Made by a program: the position numbers and the translations under genes. Of a stretch of DNA of 64,000 nt, positions 1 to 8,900 are shown one piece after another. The stretch's first letter is position 1. Every line of letters begins with the position of its first letter. Source of the DNA: Butyrivibrio sp. NC2007 (GTDB taxonomy: Bacteria; Bacillota; Clostridia; Lachnospirales; Lachnospiraceae); NCBI RefSeq assembly GCF_000421405.1, contig NZ_ATWY01000004.1, positions 62,001 to 126,000 on the forward strand, read 5' to 3'. The notes under the pieces were generated by a model. That model searched no databases. It was not told where the DNA came from and was given only the letters and a program-made list of their open reading frames with translations.

Positions 1-138
1 AAATAAAGGCTTAACCCAGTTACCTCTGAGGAACCTGAAGTACCCCTGAAACTGGTAGCTGGAAAGCTGCAGCATATGTGTATAAAATCTGAGAGCCAAA
101 ATCGCCAGGCATATAAGCGGCAACATAATAATGATCAT
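1..138 (-). CDS. Probable Mur ligase family protein, N-terminal fragment (runs off window)
   Basis: Only the first 46 codons are in the window. They start at an ATG at 138 behind AAGGAG, which overlaps the stop codon of the upstream hydrolase, so the two are probably translationally coupled. The fragment has one hydrophobic helix (residues 2-16) followed by a basic-aromatic stretch containing LQLSSYQ and YFRFLR. A short membrane leader with such a stretch is what I recall from MurF-like ligases that follow an alpha/beta hydrolase in Clostridia. The ligase domain itself is outside the window, so the function is inferred from the leader and the neighbour, not seen. Confidence 0.5.
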   Translation of the reverse strand, partial: MIIIMLPLICLAILALRFYTHMLQLSSYQFQGYFRFLRGNWVKPLF

Positions 139-151
139 TTAAAACTGCTCC

Positions 152-946
152 TTACATTTCGATTCCAAGGAAGCTTCCAAGGATCTTGTAGAAAAGATAC
201 GGGTTATCAAGGAATGAATAGTGTCCGGCGCCTTCAATAACAGCAAGGCCTGCTTCGGGCATCTCTTTTTCCATCTTCTGTCCGTCGGATAAAGGAGTTG
301 CTGTATCCTTATCTCCCCAGATCAGAAGCGCCGGCATTGTTACTGACGGCATATAGGGAACCAGATCCTCGTTCACTACCTTTACAAGACTCTGCCTCAT
401 AACGGGAGATGCTGCTGCGTAGTCCGCACTTCCGAATTTCTTCTGAAGAGCATCAATTGTTCCGGGGAAAGCCTTGGCAATTCCGGTCTTGGTCAGGATA
501 TTCTTATAAAACTTGTATCTCTTTGTTCTCTTGTTCTGGCCCTCTGTCTTAACCGGCTTAACTCCGGCAGCATCAGTAAGCACAATCTTGGGAATCGTAA
601 ATCCAGCGCTGAGCCTTCCGTCCTTAAGTCCCGATGCGAGCTTGATGATGATCCTTCCTCCCATGGAGTGTCCAAGGAAGATGATCTCTTTCTCCTCGGG
701 ATAAAGAGTCCTAATAAACTCCAGAACAAAGTCCACATAATCATCCACATTCATGGACTCTGCCGGCTCATCACTCTTACCAAAGCCGGGCATATCCATG
801 GCTACAACATGGTACTTCTTCTTAGCGAAATTTATGACACCCTTAAAGAGCTCAATGTTGGAGCCCCAGCCGTGAAGCATTATAAGAAGTGGCCCGTTTC
901 CCTCGTCTATATAGTTGATATTTAATCCATTAATTGTTGTATTCAT
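152..946 (-). CDS. Alpha/beta hydrolase
   Basis: 264-residue single-domain alpha/beta hydrolase with no signal peptide, so cytoplasmic. The oxyanion-hole motif HGWG is at 25-28, the nucleophile elbow GHSMGG puts Ser at 94, the acid is Asp212 or Asp214 in WGDKD, and the base is His242 in GAGHYSFLDNP. A lid-like insert rich in Lys/Arg lies around 135-155. The family covers esterases, lipases, epoxide hydrolases and C-C hydrolases, and the substrate cannot be read from sequence. It lies 27 bp behind the GH9-like gene and 13 bp before the Mur-ligase-like start. That position makes a cell-envelope role plausible but unproven. Confidence 0.85.
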   Translation of the reverse strand: MNTTINGLNINYIDEGNGPLLIMLHGWGSNIELFKGVINFAKKKYHVVAMDMPGFGKSDEPAESMNVDDYVDFVLEFIRTLYPEEKEIIFLGHSMGGRIIIKLASGLKDGRLSAGFTIPKIVLTDAAGVKPVKTEGQNKRTKRYKFYKNILTKTGIAKAFPGTIDALQKKFGSADYAAASPVMRQSLVKVVNEDLVPYMPSVTMPALLIWGDKDTATPLSDGQKMEKEMPEAGLAVIEGAGHYSFLDNPYLFYKILGSFLGIEM

Positions 947-973
947 GACCCATCCATATTAACACCAGTGGCG

Positions 974-2515
974 TTACTTTTCCAGTACACTCAGCATAAA
1001 AATCAGCATCGAATCGCTCCTTGGATCGCCTGCGATTCCAGCCTTGCCGGCCATCTGGTATGTTCTCTCTGTATCCGTTGTCACGTAGTTGATGGCATCC
1101 GGGTTTCTGCCCATAAGGAAATGTGCATGATCCTCGATTATGGTAGTGTACTCATAGTTGTAAATAATGTGGTCCGTGATAGTAAGACACATCATGTCCC
1201 TGAGCATCTTATCAAAGTTGTCCTTATTTCCAAGGTCCGTCACCAGATAGGTGGACTTCGATGCCCGCGATGCAATCTTCTCAGACTTCTTCATCAGAGC
1301 TTTCATGAGAATCCTGCACTCCTCCACATCAACAGCATGATTGATGGACAGATACGTCACACCTCCGATAAACACATTATCATCTGTGGCAAAGAGCTCA
1401 AGGAAATCATCGCTCTGGAAATATGCATTTAAAACTTCGTTGTAAGCTTCTGCCCCCGTAGCTCTGTAAAGCTGTGCTGCTGCCTTGAATGCCGCCGTGT
1501 TATCCATGGCTTTCTGATTGTTTAAATAACAGCTGTAGGCTCTGTCGGCTGCCTTAAGGCAGGTTGTGGCAAACTCCGCATCATACTGCTGATAGGTGTA
1601 GCTGAATCTCGCCATCATTGAGGCAAAAGAGATTGTGGCCTCCATAGACACCGGTGTCACAATTACCGGTGTATTGATGGCTTCTCCACCTCTTACCGGG
1701 TCCGTGAGCGCCGCTGCATACTCGCCTCCGGTCCTTGAATCCTGCATCTTTAAGAGCCACTCCACTTCGTACTTAACTTCGTCGAGAATATCGGGAATCC
1801 CATTTCCGCTCTCCGGAATACCCATCTCATCCGTAAAGGCAGAGGGGTTCATCTCAAAGGCAAGAAGGAGATTCTCTGCAATGTTGCTTCCAAGGGCTGT
1901 GTCTCTTCCTGCTGACTCATCCATGTGCCAGCCGCCGGTTACATCAATCTCCGTAGAAGGATCCTCCTGAAGGTGCGCCGGCTGCGTGTGACAGGCGCTG
2001 TGGGTATTATCCCCGGCGTAGTTCTCCGAAAGGGCAATTCCGCATCTGTTAATGTAATACTTCTTACACGCCTTGTTAAACACGTCCTTAAAGGCATTTT
2101 CACTTATGGTAAAAGAGTATGACTCTCCCACTACATCTGCGCTGACAAAATAGCTTCCTTCTTCCTTGAGATCTGTGAAGTAGCCCAAGCTGTCATACTC
2201 ATCAAGTTCTTCGTTATATACAGATTTTAATATCTCTCCGGAAAAGACCTTTTTGCCGCTCTCAAGTTCATAGACCCCGAAGGTTTTTGGCAGGTCTTCT
2301 CCCCTGAAAACAACTGCCTTTTCTGATCCCAGGCTATATCCCACCTGGTCCACCATTATTCCGGGAATCTGCTGCGGAGCTTCGTAGTCTACTAAAGAAG
2401 TGGCACTGCCCGAGACTTCAGAAACCTCCGTTGTCATTTCAGCAGAAGAAGCGCCGCAGCCTGCGACGCTTCCCAAGATTGTCATTGTTAATAATGATGT
2501 CACTACTTTTTTCAT
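974..2515 (-). CDS. GH9-like lipoprotein lacking the catalytic residues
   Basis: 513 residues. A lipoprotein signal with lipobox SVAGC (Cys20) predicts anchoring to the outer face of the membrane. Residues 50-140 resemble the Ig-like CelD_N domain that precedes GH9 cellulase domains (GIMVDQVGY). A GH9-type alpha barrel follows, recognisable by DVTGGW (191-196), GNGIPDILDE and MGRNPDAINYVT near the C-terminus. Active GH9 enzymes continue DVSGGW-x-DAGD; here the sequence is HMDES, so both acidic residues are lost. The C-terminal NE motif holding the acid Glu is also absent. It is probably a binding protein or pseudoenzyme. The gene starts 4 bp after the hydratase stop and has no Shine-Dalgarno, so translation probably depends on coupling. 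Confidence 0.75.
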   Translation of the reverse strand: MKKVVTSLLTMTILGSVAGCGASSAEMTTEVSEVSGSATSLVDYEAPQQIPGIMVDQVGYSLGSEKAVVFRGEDLPKTFGVYELESGKKVFSGEILKSVYNEELDEYDSLGYFTDLKEEGSYFVSADVVGESYSFTISENAFKDVFNKACKKYYINRCGIALSENYAGDNTHSACHTQPAHLQEDPSTEIDVTGGWHMDESAGRDTALGSNIAENLLLAFEMNPSAFTDEMGIPESGNGIPDILDEVKYEVEWLLKMQDSRTGGEYAAALTDPVRGGEAINTPVIVTPVSMEATISFASMMARFSYTYQQYDAEFATTCLKAADRAYSCYLNNQKAMDNTAAFKAAAQLYRATGAEAYNEVLNAYFQSDDFLELFATDDNVFIGGVTYLSINHAVDVEECRILMKALMKKSEKIASRASKSTYLVTDLGNKDNFDKMLRDMMCLTITDHIIYNYEYTTIIEDHAHFLMGRNPDAINYVTTDTERTYQMAGKAGIAGDPRSDSMLIFMLSVLEK

Positions 2516-2519
2516 ACTA

Positions 2520-4811
2520 TTATTTTACGCGGTTGAAGTTTATAAGACAACCGTCGAGGATTATCTGTCTCTCATCATCTGTGAGATTACCAAGCTTTAA
2601 TGAGAACTCCTCAAGTTTACCATCCTTTACAGCAAAGGCCTTGATGTCATCGCTCTTTTCGGCTACTGCTGTTCTGATACCGGGAAGGAAGATGTAATCC
2701 TTATTCTTAAATGGCAGCTCGCCTTCCTTGATAATGAATGGAAGCATACCCCAGTTGATAAGGTTTGATCTGTAACGCTTTGTAGCGTATTCGTTGGCCA
2801 CGTTAGCCCAGCCTCCGAGTACCTTCTGGCAAGATGCAGCCTGTTCTCTTGCTGATCCGTCACCGGGCTTAACAGCAAAGATAGTTGATCCAAAGCCAAG
2901 GTTTGAATTGTTGACGTCAGGGAACTGTCCTGTGATCGCATCCATTACGCCCTTAAGTTCGCCCCATGCACTGATTGGATCGCCGCCCTCTGTCAATGCT
3001 TCCTGGGCTGCCCTGATCTCTTTTGCCAGGCCTACATAATTAGGATCCTTTCTTGAGAGTGTAAACTCTGCAAGACCAAGAGGATTGGATCTGTAGGATG
3101 AAGTCTCACCTGAAGGGATGAGCTCATCTGTTGTTGTAACGGGATCATGGATCTCTGATACAACCCTGAGCACAAGGTTCTCAGGAAGTGCACTCATCTT
3201 GGGCCAGTCCTTGATGTTGGGACCAAGAACCAGTTCTACAGAAGGATCAGCCTTGCCCTGTGAATCAAATACTCTGTTCTTATAAATAGCACTGTCAAAG
3301 TGGTATTTGTACTTATTAAGCTCTCCGTCAAACTCAGTTGCAGGAGTAAGAACGCCCTGATTAGCTGCTGTTGCTGCGATTGAACGTGCATCCATAAGTG
3401 CAACGGAAGCAACCTGTCCGTTCTGAACCTTAGAACCTTCTCTGTTCGGGAAGTTTCTTGTGGAGTGCCTGATACTGAAGGCGTTGTTGGCAGGTGTATC
3501 TCCTGCGCCAAAGCAAGGTCCGCAGAAGGCTGTCTTAAGGATCGCACCGGTCTCAAGAATAGTAGCTGCTGCTCCGTTCTTGACGATCTCCATGTAGATA
3601 GGTGTTGATGCAGGATATACGCTTAAGGTGAACTTGTCATTTCCAATGAAGTGTCCCTTAAGAATGTCAGCTGCAGCACAGATATTCTCAAATCCGCCGC
3701 CGGCACAGCCTGCAATGATTCCCTGATCAACCATGAGCTTGCCGTTCTTTATCTTGTTCATCAGTGAATACTCTATCTTATCGCCAAAGCTAACCTTAGC
3801 TCTCTTCTCAACATCAGCTAAGATGTCAGCAGCATTGGCATTGACCTCAGCAATCTCATATACATTACTTGGATGGAAAGGCATAGCGATCATAGGATTA
3901 AGTGAATCCAGATCAACCTTAACAAGGCCGTCGTAATATGCAACCTTACCGGGCTTAAGTTCCTTGTAATCGCCGCTTCTTCCGTGGATGTCGTAGAACT
4001 CTTTTATCTCATCATCAGTTTCCCAGATAGATGTAAGACATGTTGTCTCAGTAGTCATAACATCTACGCCGATACGGAAATCTGCGCTGAGGTTCTTGAC
4101 ACCGGGTCCTACGAATTCCATAACTTTATTCTTAACATATCCGTCGCCGAATACCTTACCGATAATGGCAAGAGCAACGTCCTGAGGACCTACTCCCTTC
4201 TTCGGCGCACCCTCAAGGTAAATAGCAACAACTCCGGGCATATCAACATCATAGGTCTGGCAAAGAAGCTGCTTAACAAGCTCAGGTCCGCCTTCACCGA
4301 TAGCCATGGTACCAAGTGCACCGTATCTGGTGTGGGAGTCTGATCCAAGGATCATTCCGCCGCCGGTTGCCATCATCTCTCTTGCATACTGATGAATGAC
4401 AGCCTGATGAGGTGGTACATAAACTCCGCCGTACTTCTGAGCTGCTGTAAGACCAAAGACATGGTCGTCCTCATTGATGGTACCACCTACTGCGCAAAGT
4501 GAGTTGTGGCAGTTGGTGAGCACATATGGAATGGGGAACTTCTCAAGGCCTGATGCCCTGGCAGTCTGAATAATACCAACATAAGTGATATCGTGTGAAG
4601 CAAGCTTATCAAACTTGATGCAGAGCTTGTCCATATTGTCAGATGTGTTGTGCTCTTTTAAAATTCCGTAAGCAATTGTGTTCTTCTTGGCGTTTCCGAT
4701 CTCGCCCTCTGTAACGCCCATAGAGGCCAGTGCAGCCTTAGCTTCGTTGTCATCAGGAATAACAGTGCTTCCGTTTACAAGGTAGCATCCCTTATCCAGT
4801 GTGGTTACCAT
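2520..4811 (-). CDS. Aconitase-family hydratase (YbhJ-like)
   Basis: 763-residue protein of the aconitase/IPM-dehydratase superfamily. GSDSHT (156-161) is the substrate-binding motif. The [4Fe-4S] ligands are Cys369 in GCAGGG, the counterpart of GSCTN, and Cys430 and Cys433 in CGPCFGAG. The C-terminal swivel domain seems fused in the same chain. Similarity is closer, as I recall the families, to uncharacterised YbhJ-type hydratases than to AcnA/B, so citrate should not be assumed as substrate. The start ATG at 4811 is preceded by AGGAGG. It follows the orphan binding-protein gene by 96 bp and is immediately followed by the GH9-like gene. Confidence 0.8.
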   Translation of the reverse strand: MVTTLDKGCYLVNGSTVIPDDNEAKAALASMGVTEGEIGNAKKNTIAYGILKEHNTSDNMDKLCIKFDKLASHDITYVGIIQTARASGLEKFPIPYVLTNCHNSLCAVGGTINEDDHVFGLTAAQKYGGVYVPPHQAVIHQYAREMMATGGGMILGSDSHTRYGALGTMAIGEGGPELVKQLLCQTYDVDMPGVVAIYLEGAPKKGVGPQDVALAIIGKVFGDGYVKNKVMEFVGPGVKNLSADFRIGVDVMTTETTCLTSIWETDDEIKEFYDIHGRSGDYKELKPGKVAYYDGLVKVDLDSLNPMIAMPFHPSNVYEIAEVNANAADILADVEKRAKVSFGDKIEYSLMNKIKNGKLMVDQGIIAGCAGGGFENICAAADILKGHFIGNDKFTLSVYPASTPIYMEIVKNGAAATILETGAILKTAFCGPCFGAGDTPANNAFSIRHSTRNFPNREGSKVQNGQVASVALMDARSIAATAANQGVLTPATEFDGELNKYKYHFDSAIYKNRVFDSQGKADPSVELVLGPNIKDWPKMSALPENLVLRVVSEIHDPVTTTDELIPSGETSSYRSNPLGLAEFTLSRKDPNYVGLAKEIRAAQEALTEGGDPISAWGELKGVMDAITGQFPDVNNSNLGFGSTIFAVKPGDGSAREQAASCQKVLGGWANVANEYATKRYRSNLINWGMLPFIIKEGELPFKNKDYIFLPGIRTAVAEKSDDIKAFAVKDGKLEEFSLKLGNLTDDERQIILDGCLINFNRVK

Positions 4812-4839
4812 CGCGATTCCTCCTAACCTTTTTATCCGC

Positions 4840-4851
4840 TATACATGTATA
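4840..4851. promoter_or_regulatory. Palindromic operator candidate upstream of the hydratase
   Basis: TATACATGTATA is a perfect 12-bp palindrome about 30 bp before the hydratase start codon. It overlaps a second palindrome, TGTATACA (4846-4853). Such TGTATACA-type dyads are typical of GntR-family operators, but no regulator is adjacent and no clear -35/-10 pair was found, so the assignment is tentative. Confidence 0.35.
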
Positions 4852-4907
4852 CAATTATCCATAGCCACCATTTTAACATTAATCCCGGGGACTGTGTAGG
4901 ATGTTTT

Positions 4908-6452
4908 TTACTGTGCGTTATAAATTCTCTGAATCTGACCGGTTATCCTCTCAAAGCCGACTTTCATAAGCTCTGCTCTGAATTCCGCGACTTTCTTTTC
5001 CGGTGATTCACTGTACTGGCCCGTTGCAATCTGCGGAATATACTTATCAAATACTTCCACAATCGGTCCCAGCTGTGCATTTATCTGAGGTGTGGAAAAA
5101 GGTACTCCGTCCCATGGATAATCGACAGCCACATGTTCATAGCTGTCCACCAGAGAGTAGTATTCATCCCACGAGTAGCCTGAATCCGGGATCTCATACT
5201 CATCCCTTCTGCCCCACCAGAAATTCGTGACAATGCCATCCTTACTCTCGTTATATCCACTGGGCTTTTCAAGTCTTCCATCCGGAGTCAGTTCGTATTG
5301 AACGCCCTCTATGCCGAACCTCAGAAGTCTGTAACACTCCTCGTCGTTCCTTAGCATATCGTAGACCATCAGCGCTCTCTCTGGATTCTTGGACCTTGCA
5401 GAAACAGCCATCGCTCCGTGGAGATTACTGACCCTCATCAGTGTTCCGCTCTCCCTGCCAAACCAGTAGAATCCCAGCTTCACCTCGGGCATTGAAAGCT
5501 TCATGGATGGTTCTATTATCGTATAGTAGTTCTGAGTGTGATGCTGTATTACAGAAGTCTCTCCTCTGTAAAACTCCTCCTCATTATCACCTGCCAGTGT
5601 AAGATTTTGTCTCCATACTCCAAGCTCATTCCACTCTTTCATGAGCCTTGCATATTCTATTAGTTCATTGCCGGTGTAGTAGGGAGAAATGATCTTGCCC
5701 TTGTGATCAAGGTCTTCTCCCCATATTCCGTAGGTGGTAAGCTCGTAGATAGGCACATATCTTTTGGTTGACATGAGATATCCCAAAGTAGCTATGCCAC
5801 TGTTTCCGTTGTTATCCCATGGAATCATATCCGGATGATTGGCCACAACGCTCCTGAAGTATGTATCAAGATCATCCCAGGAAGCAACTTCAGAAAGCCC
5901 CGCTTCCTCAGCAAGGTCTTTTCTATAAACAAAGCCATGATTGGTCCACTGAGTATATTCGTTTTCAGGGATCAGATAGATGTTTCCGTCATAGCTGCCA
6001 TCCTGCCACTGTGACTTTGTGACATTGGTGTAGGTGATGCCACAGTATTCTCTTAGCATATCCTCAGAAAGAGGCATGAAATTTCCGTTTATTATGTTGG
6101 GCCAGGCGTCGAGCCAGTCAGTTCCCGTCGCAACAAGATCAATGGAAATATCATCAGAGCTTACGGCTCTGTTATAGTTTCTGAGATAATCATTCCAACC
6201 GACGTAAAAGATATCCAGCTTAGCGTTAAGCCTTTTGACCAGTATTTTGTTCAGCTTCTCTATGGCCTCTTCGGTCCTTCCATTTGTCGGCTTATCTCCA
6301 ATAGTCAGATAGGTGATGGTGACAGGATCTTCTCCAAAATCAATTTCATCTGCTGCCTTGCTGTGCAGATAATGACCTTTTTCCTCTGCTCCGCAGGCAA
6401 CGAGCCCCAGCATCGTTATGACAAGTAGAATTGCTGCAATTCTCTTACTCAC
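4908..6452 (-). CDS. Orphan extracellular sugar-binding lipoprotein (CUT1 type)
   Basis: 514 residues. Lipobox GLVAC places the lipid-modified Cys at 20. The mature part resembles LplA/LipO-type family 1 solute-binding proteins of Firmicutes, which deliver oligosaccharides to CUT1 permeases: ITYLTIGD early, a Trp-rich central region, and a C-terminal segment with multiple Tyr/Trp. No permease genes are beside it, unlike the two other binding proteins in the window. Its ATG overlaps the end of tadA by 8 bp, so it is co-transcribed with a tRNA-editing gene, an unusual pairing. Ligand unknown. Confidence 0.8.
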   Translation of the reverse strand: MSKRIAAILLVITMLGLVACGAEEKGHYLHSKAADEIDFGEDPVTITYLTIGDKPTNGRTEEAIEKLNKILVKRLNAKLDIFYVGWNDYLRNYNRAVSSDDISIDLVATGTDWLDAWPNIINGNFMPLSEDMLREYCGITYTNVTKSQWQDGSYDGNIYLIPENEYTQWTNHGFVYRKDLAEEAGLSEVASWDDLDTYFRSVVANHPDMIPWDNNGNSGIATLGYLMSTKRYVPIYELTTYGIWGEDLDHKGKIISPYYTGNELIEYARLMKEWNELGVWRQNLTLAGDNEEEFYRGETSVIQHHTQNYYTIIEPSMKLSMPEVKLGFYWFGRESGTLMRVSNLHGAMAVSARSKNPERALMVYDMLRNDEECYRLLRFGIEGVQYELTPDGRLEKPSGYNESKDGIVTNFWWGRRDEYEIPDSGYSWDEYYSLVDSYEHVAVDYPWDGVPFSTPQINAQLGPIVEVFDKYIPQIATGQYSESPEKKVAEFRAELMKVGFERITGQIQRIYNAQ

Positions 6453-6966
6453 AGGTGTTACCTTTCTGCTCTTTTTCAGCCTTATTCCTTGCTCTCAGTT
6501 CCACGAAAAATTCTTTTAAAAGAGCGCTGCACTCTTCCTTCAGAACGCCTTTTTTAACCTTGACCTGATGGTTAAACTCAGGGTTATTTAAAATATCCAT
6601 GACAGATCCGGCGCATCCTGCCTTGGGATTCTCGGCAGCCATGATAACCTCCGGGATTCTGGCCTGAACTATGGCTCCGGAGCACATCTGGCAGGGCTCT
6701 AGGGTAACATAGAGTTTACACCCTTCCAGCCTCCAGTCCTTCATAAACTTGCCGGCCTTTTTGATGGCTGTTATCTCAGCATGGGCAAGAGGAGTTTTGT
6801 CAGTGTTTCTCCTGTTGTATCCTCTTCCTATGATCTTGTCCTCATAGACAATTACACAGCCTATGGGCACTTCCCCCAGCGCATATGCCTTTTTTGCCTG
6901 AGAAAGGGCTGCCTTCATATATTTAATATCTTTTTTCTCTTCTTCTGTTAACGTAACTCTATTCAT
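6445..6966 (-). CDS. tadA: tRNA-specific adenosine deaminase TadA
   Basis: 173 residues, the usual size. TadA converts adenosine to inosine at wobble position 34 of tRNA-Arg(ACG). The zinc site is visible as His62-Ala-Glu64 (Glu being the proton shuttle) and PCQMC with Cys92 and Cys95. It is divergent from the Rrf2 regulator gene, with 94 bp between their starts, and overlaps the orphan binding-protein gene at its 3' end. Confidence 0.95.
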   Translation of the reverse strand: MNRVTLTEEEKKDIKYMKAALSQAKKAYALGEVPIGCVIVYEDKIIGRGYNRRNTDKTPLAHAEITAIKKAGKFMKDWRLEGCKLYVTLEPCQMCSGAIVQARIPEVIMAAENPKAGCAGSVMDILNNPEFNHQVKVKKGVLKEECSALLKEFFVELRARNKAEKEQKGNTCE

Positions 6967-7060
6967 AAATCATACTAAAATGGTAGAAATTCCCAAATCT
7001 TTTTGCTATTATGTTTTTACGACTTCACATTTATTATATGTTTTTTAACTGAGGTACACA

Positions 7061-7462
7061 ATGAAGATATCCACAAAAGGCAGATACGCCTTAAAGGTAA
7101 TGACTGATCTTGCACTCCACAACGACGGAGAATATATTGCATTAAAAGATATAGCTGCTCGCCAGAACATAGCGGTCAAATACACAGAACAGATTGTCTC
7201 TGTCCTTGGAAAAGCAGGCTATGTTGAAAGTATGCGAGGAGTAAGCGGAGGCCACAGACTTGCCAAGGCTCCCAGTGAATATGTTATAGGTGATATCCTG
7301 CGAACGATGGAAGGCCAGCTGGCTCCGGTGGGATGCACTGCGGACATAAAGGGCACCACCTGCCCCATGTCAGAGAGCTGCTCCACTGTATCCTTCTGGA
7401 GAGGTCTTGATAAAGTCATCAACGAATATGTTGACAGCTTTACCCTGCAGGATTTGATTTGA
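7061..7462 (+). CDS. Rrf2/IscR-type transcriptional regulator
   Basis: 133 residues with an N-terminal winged helix (KISTKGRYALKVM is the family hallmark; the recognition-helix region is about 28-55). Three Cys at 92, 101 and 107 could ligate an iron-sulphur cluster as in IscR, although the spacing is wider than in E. coli IscR. No isc/suf or cysteine genes are nearby, so the targets are unknown. The RBS is GAGG 7 bp before the ATG. Its TGA stop (7460-7462) lies inside the -35 box of the downstream SRP RNA promoter. Confidence 0.88.
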   Translation: MKISTKGRYALKVMTDLALHNDGEYIALKDIAARQNIAVKYTEQIVSVLGKAGYVESMRGVSGGHRLAKAPSEYVIGDILRTMEGQLAPVGCTADIKGTTCPMSESCSTVSFWRGLDKVINEYVDSFTLQDLI

Positions 7463-7487
7463 CATTAGACTGAAAAATAAGTATATT
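7459..7487 (+). promoter_or_regulatory. Promoter of the SRP RNA
   Basis: TTGACA (7459-7464), a 17-bp spacer and TATATT (7482-7487) give a near-consensus sigma-A promoter, with a start expected about 7494, exactly where the SRP RNA outer stem begins. The -35 box overlaps the stop codon of the Rrf2 gene. Confidence 0.85.
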
Positions 7488-7493
7488 AGTATA

Positions 7494-7671
7494 GCGGTTT
7501 TGTAAAGGGTGTATGTAGCAGTCCTTCCGTGCTTAAGCGGGTCTTATGCAATGGAAATCTGCGAACCGTGTCAGGTCGGGAACGAAGCAGCACTAAGTAG
7601 AACCTTTCATGTGTTGTAAGGTCGCCTACTTAGGCCGAAAGTAAACGTGCATGCATCCTTTACAAGGCCGC
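7494..7671 (+). ncRNA. ffs: Signal recognition particle RNA (4.5S/scRNA)
   Basis: The S-domain core is clear: GTGTCAGGTCGGGAACGAAG then CAGCAC matches the conserved SRP helix 8 and its internal loop, which bind Ffh. The outer stem is formed by GCGG..GTAAAGG at 7494-7508 and CCTTTAC..CCGC at 7657-7671. CCGTGCTTAAGCGGG near 7528 resembles the start of the Alu domain of Bacillus scRNA, but the rest of that domain is missing. The RNA is therefore about 178 nt, between the short 4.5S type and the roughly 270-nt Bacillus type. The closing stem is followed by TTTTCTTTT, which can serve as terminator. Exact ends are estimates. Confidence 0.9.
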
Positions 7672-7687
7672 TTTTCTTTTCTCTGTT

Positions 7688-8776
7688 TTATTTTTTGCTT
7701 TCTAAATATCTCATGTAGCTGACAACCATCATGGCAATCTTGAATGTCAGCGCATCATCGAATTTCCTCACATCAAGTCCACAGCTCTTTTCAAGCTTCT
7801 CAATCCTGTAGACAAGAGTGTTTCTGTGTACAAAGAGCTGTCTGGAAGTCTCAGACACATTGAGGTTATTCTCAAAGAACATATTTACGGTATTTAAGGT
7901 CTCTTCATCAATTTCCTCGGGAACCTCGCGTCCACCGAAAATCTCATCTATAAAGAGCTTGCAGAGGCTCTCCGGAAGCTGATAGATCAGCCTTCCTATT
8001 CCAAGTGTGTTATAGGCATTAACTCTCTTTTCAGCATAGAAGATCCTGCCGACTTCAAGGGCCATCTTAGCTTCCTTAAAGGACTTACTTAAGTCTTTAA
8101 GCTCTTCAACGATTGCTCCGTAGGATACGCGTACGTTGAGCATGGCCTCTGTATTCATCATATCTACAATAGTTGTGGAAATTCTCTGAACGTCATCATA
8201 AGTCTGGTTCTTCTGAAGGGTCTTTATCAGGATGACGCTGTTCTCATCAACTGCGGTAACAAAGTCTCCCGAGTGAGTTCCGAACATTCCGCCCAAAAGC
8301 TCCTGGGCTGTGTTATCTCTGGCACTTCCTGTCTCCACAAGGATGATAACTCTTGGCGCATTTACTTCGATCTTGAGCTTTCTTGCTCTATTATATACGT
8401 CGATCAGGAGCATATTGTCCAAAAGCAGATTCTGGAAAAAGTTGTTCCTGTCAAATTTTTCTTTATAGGCCACAATAAGGCTCTGAAGCTGACTTACACC
8501 GATCTTGCCCACCATATAGGCGTGCTCGGAATCGCCCTTTGCAAGAAGTACATATGCCGGTTCTGTCTCATCAAGGATCTTGAAAAGATGGACGTCTCCG
8601 ATTACCTGGGAATCAACAGGTGAATGGGCAAAACTCGTCACTATCGAAACATCAAGAAAATCTCTGTCGCTGGTAGATGCAACTTCTGAGCCGTTTAAAT
8701 CCATTACACAAAGCTCAACCTTAGTAATGGCGCTAAGTTCCTCAATACTGCTTTTAATAATCTGTGAAGAAATCAT
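7688..8776 (-). CDS. CdaR/PucR-type transcriptional regulator
   Basis: 362 residues from the ATG at 8776, chosen because AAAGGGG lies 8 bp upstream; a 23-codon upstream extension has no ribosome site. The N-terminal half resembles the sugar-diacid recognition domain of CdaR-like regulators. The C-terminus has the PucR-type HTH: LNVSETSRQLFVHRNTLVYR, then IEKLEKSCGLD. These proteins usually activate carbon-source genes. It lies directly downstream of the MsmX-type ATPase gene but behind a strong terminator, so it is probably expressed at a low read-through level or from its own promoter. The effector is unknown. Confidence 0.8.
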   Translation of the reverse strand: MISSQIIKSSIEELSAITKVELCVMDLNGSEVASTSDRDFLDVSIVTSFAHSPVDSQVIGDVHLFKILDETEPAYVLLAKGDSEHAYMVGKIGVSQLQSLIVAYKEKFDRNNFFQNLLLDNMLLIDVYNRARKLKIEVNAPRVIILVETGSARDNTAQELLGGMFGTHSGDFVTAVDENSVILIKTLQKNQTYDDVQRISTTIVDMMNTEAMLNVRVSYGAIVEELKDLSKSFKEAKMALEVGRIFYAEKRVNAYNTLGIGRLIYQLPESLCKLFIDEIFGGREVPEEIDEETLNTVNMFFENNLNVSETSRQLFVHRNTLVYRIEKLEKSCGLDVRKFDDALTFKIAMMVVSYMRYLESKK

Positions 8777-8862
8777 ACTTATAACCCCTTTCAACAGTGA
8801 AAAACCCTCTATATTCTGAGTATAACACGCATTTGCCCAATTCACAAAACAGGCGAATAAAA

Positions 8863-8889
8863 AAGAGCTGCGCCAAAAGCGCAGCTCTT
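8863..8889 (-). terminator. Intrinsic terminator after the sugar ATPase gene
   Basis: Perfect 11-bp stem, AAGAGCTGCGC (8863-8873) with GCGCAGCTCTT (8879-8889), and a 5-nt loop. On the minus strand it is followed by a T-rich run, giving factor-independent termination between the ATPase gene and the CdaR-type regulator. Confidence 0.85.
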
Positions 8890-8900
8890 AAAACTTCATA

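Noticed and set aside
968-1432. 154-codon plus-strand reading frame opposite the GH9-like gene
   Set aside because: No ribosome site and no recognisable domain; the minus-strand gene explains the region.
8777-8845. 23-codon N-terminal extension of the CdaR-type regulator
   Set aside because: No ribosome site upstream, while AAAGGGG is at the right distance from the ATG at 8776.
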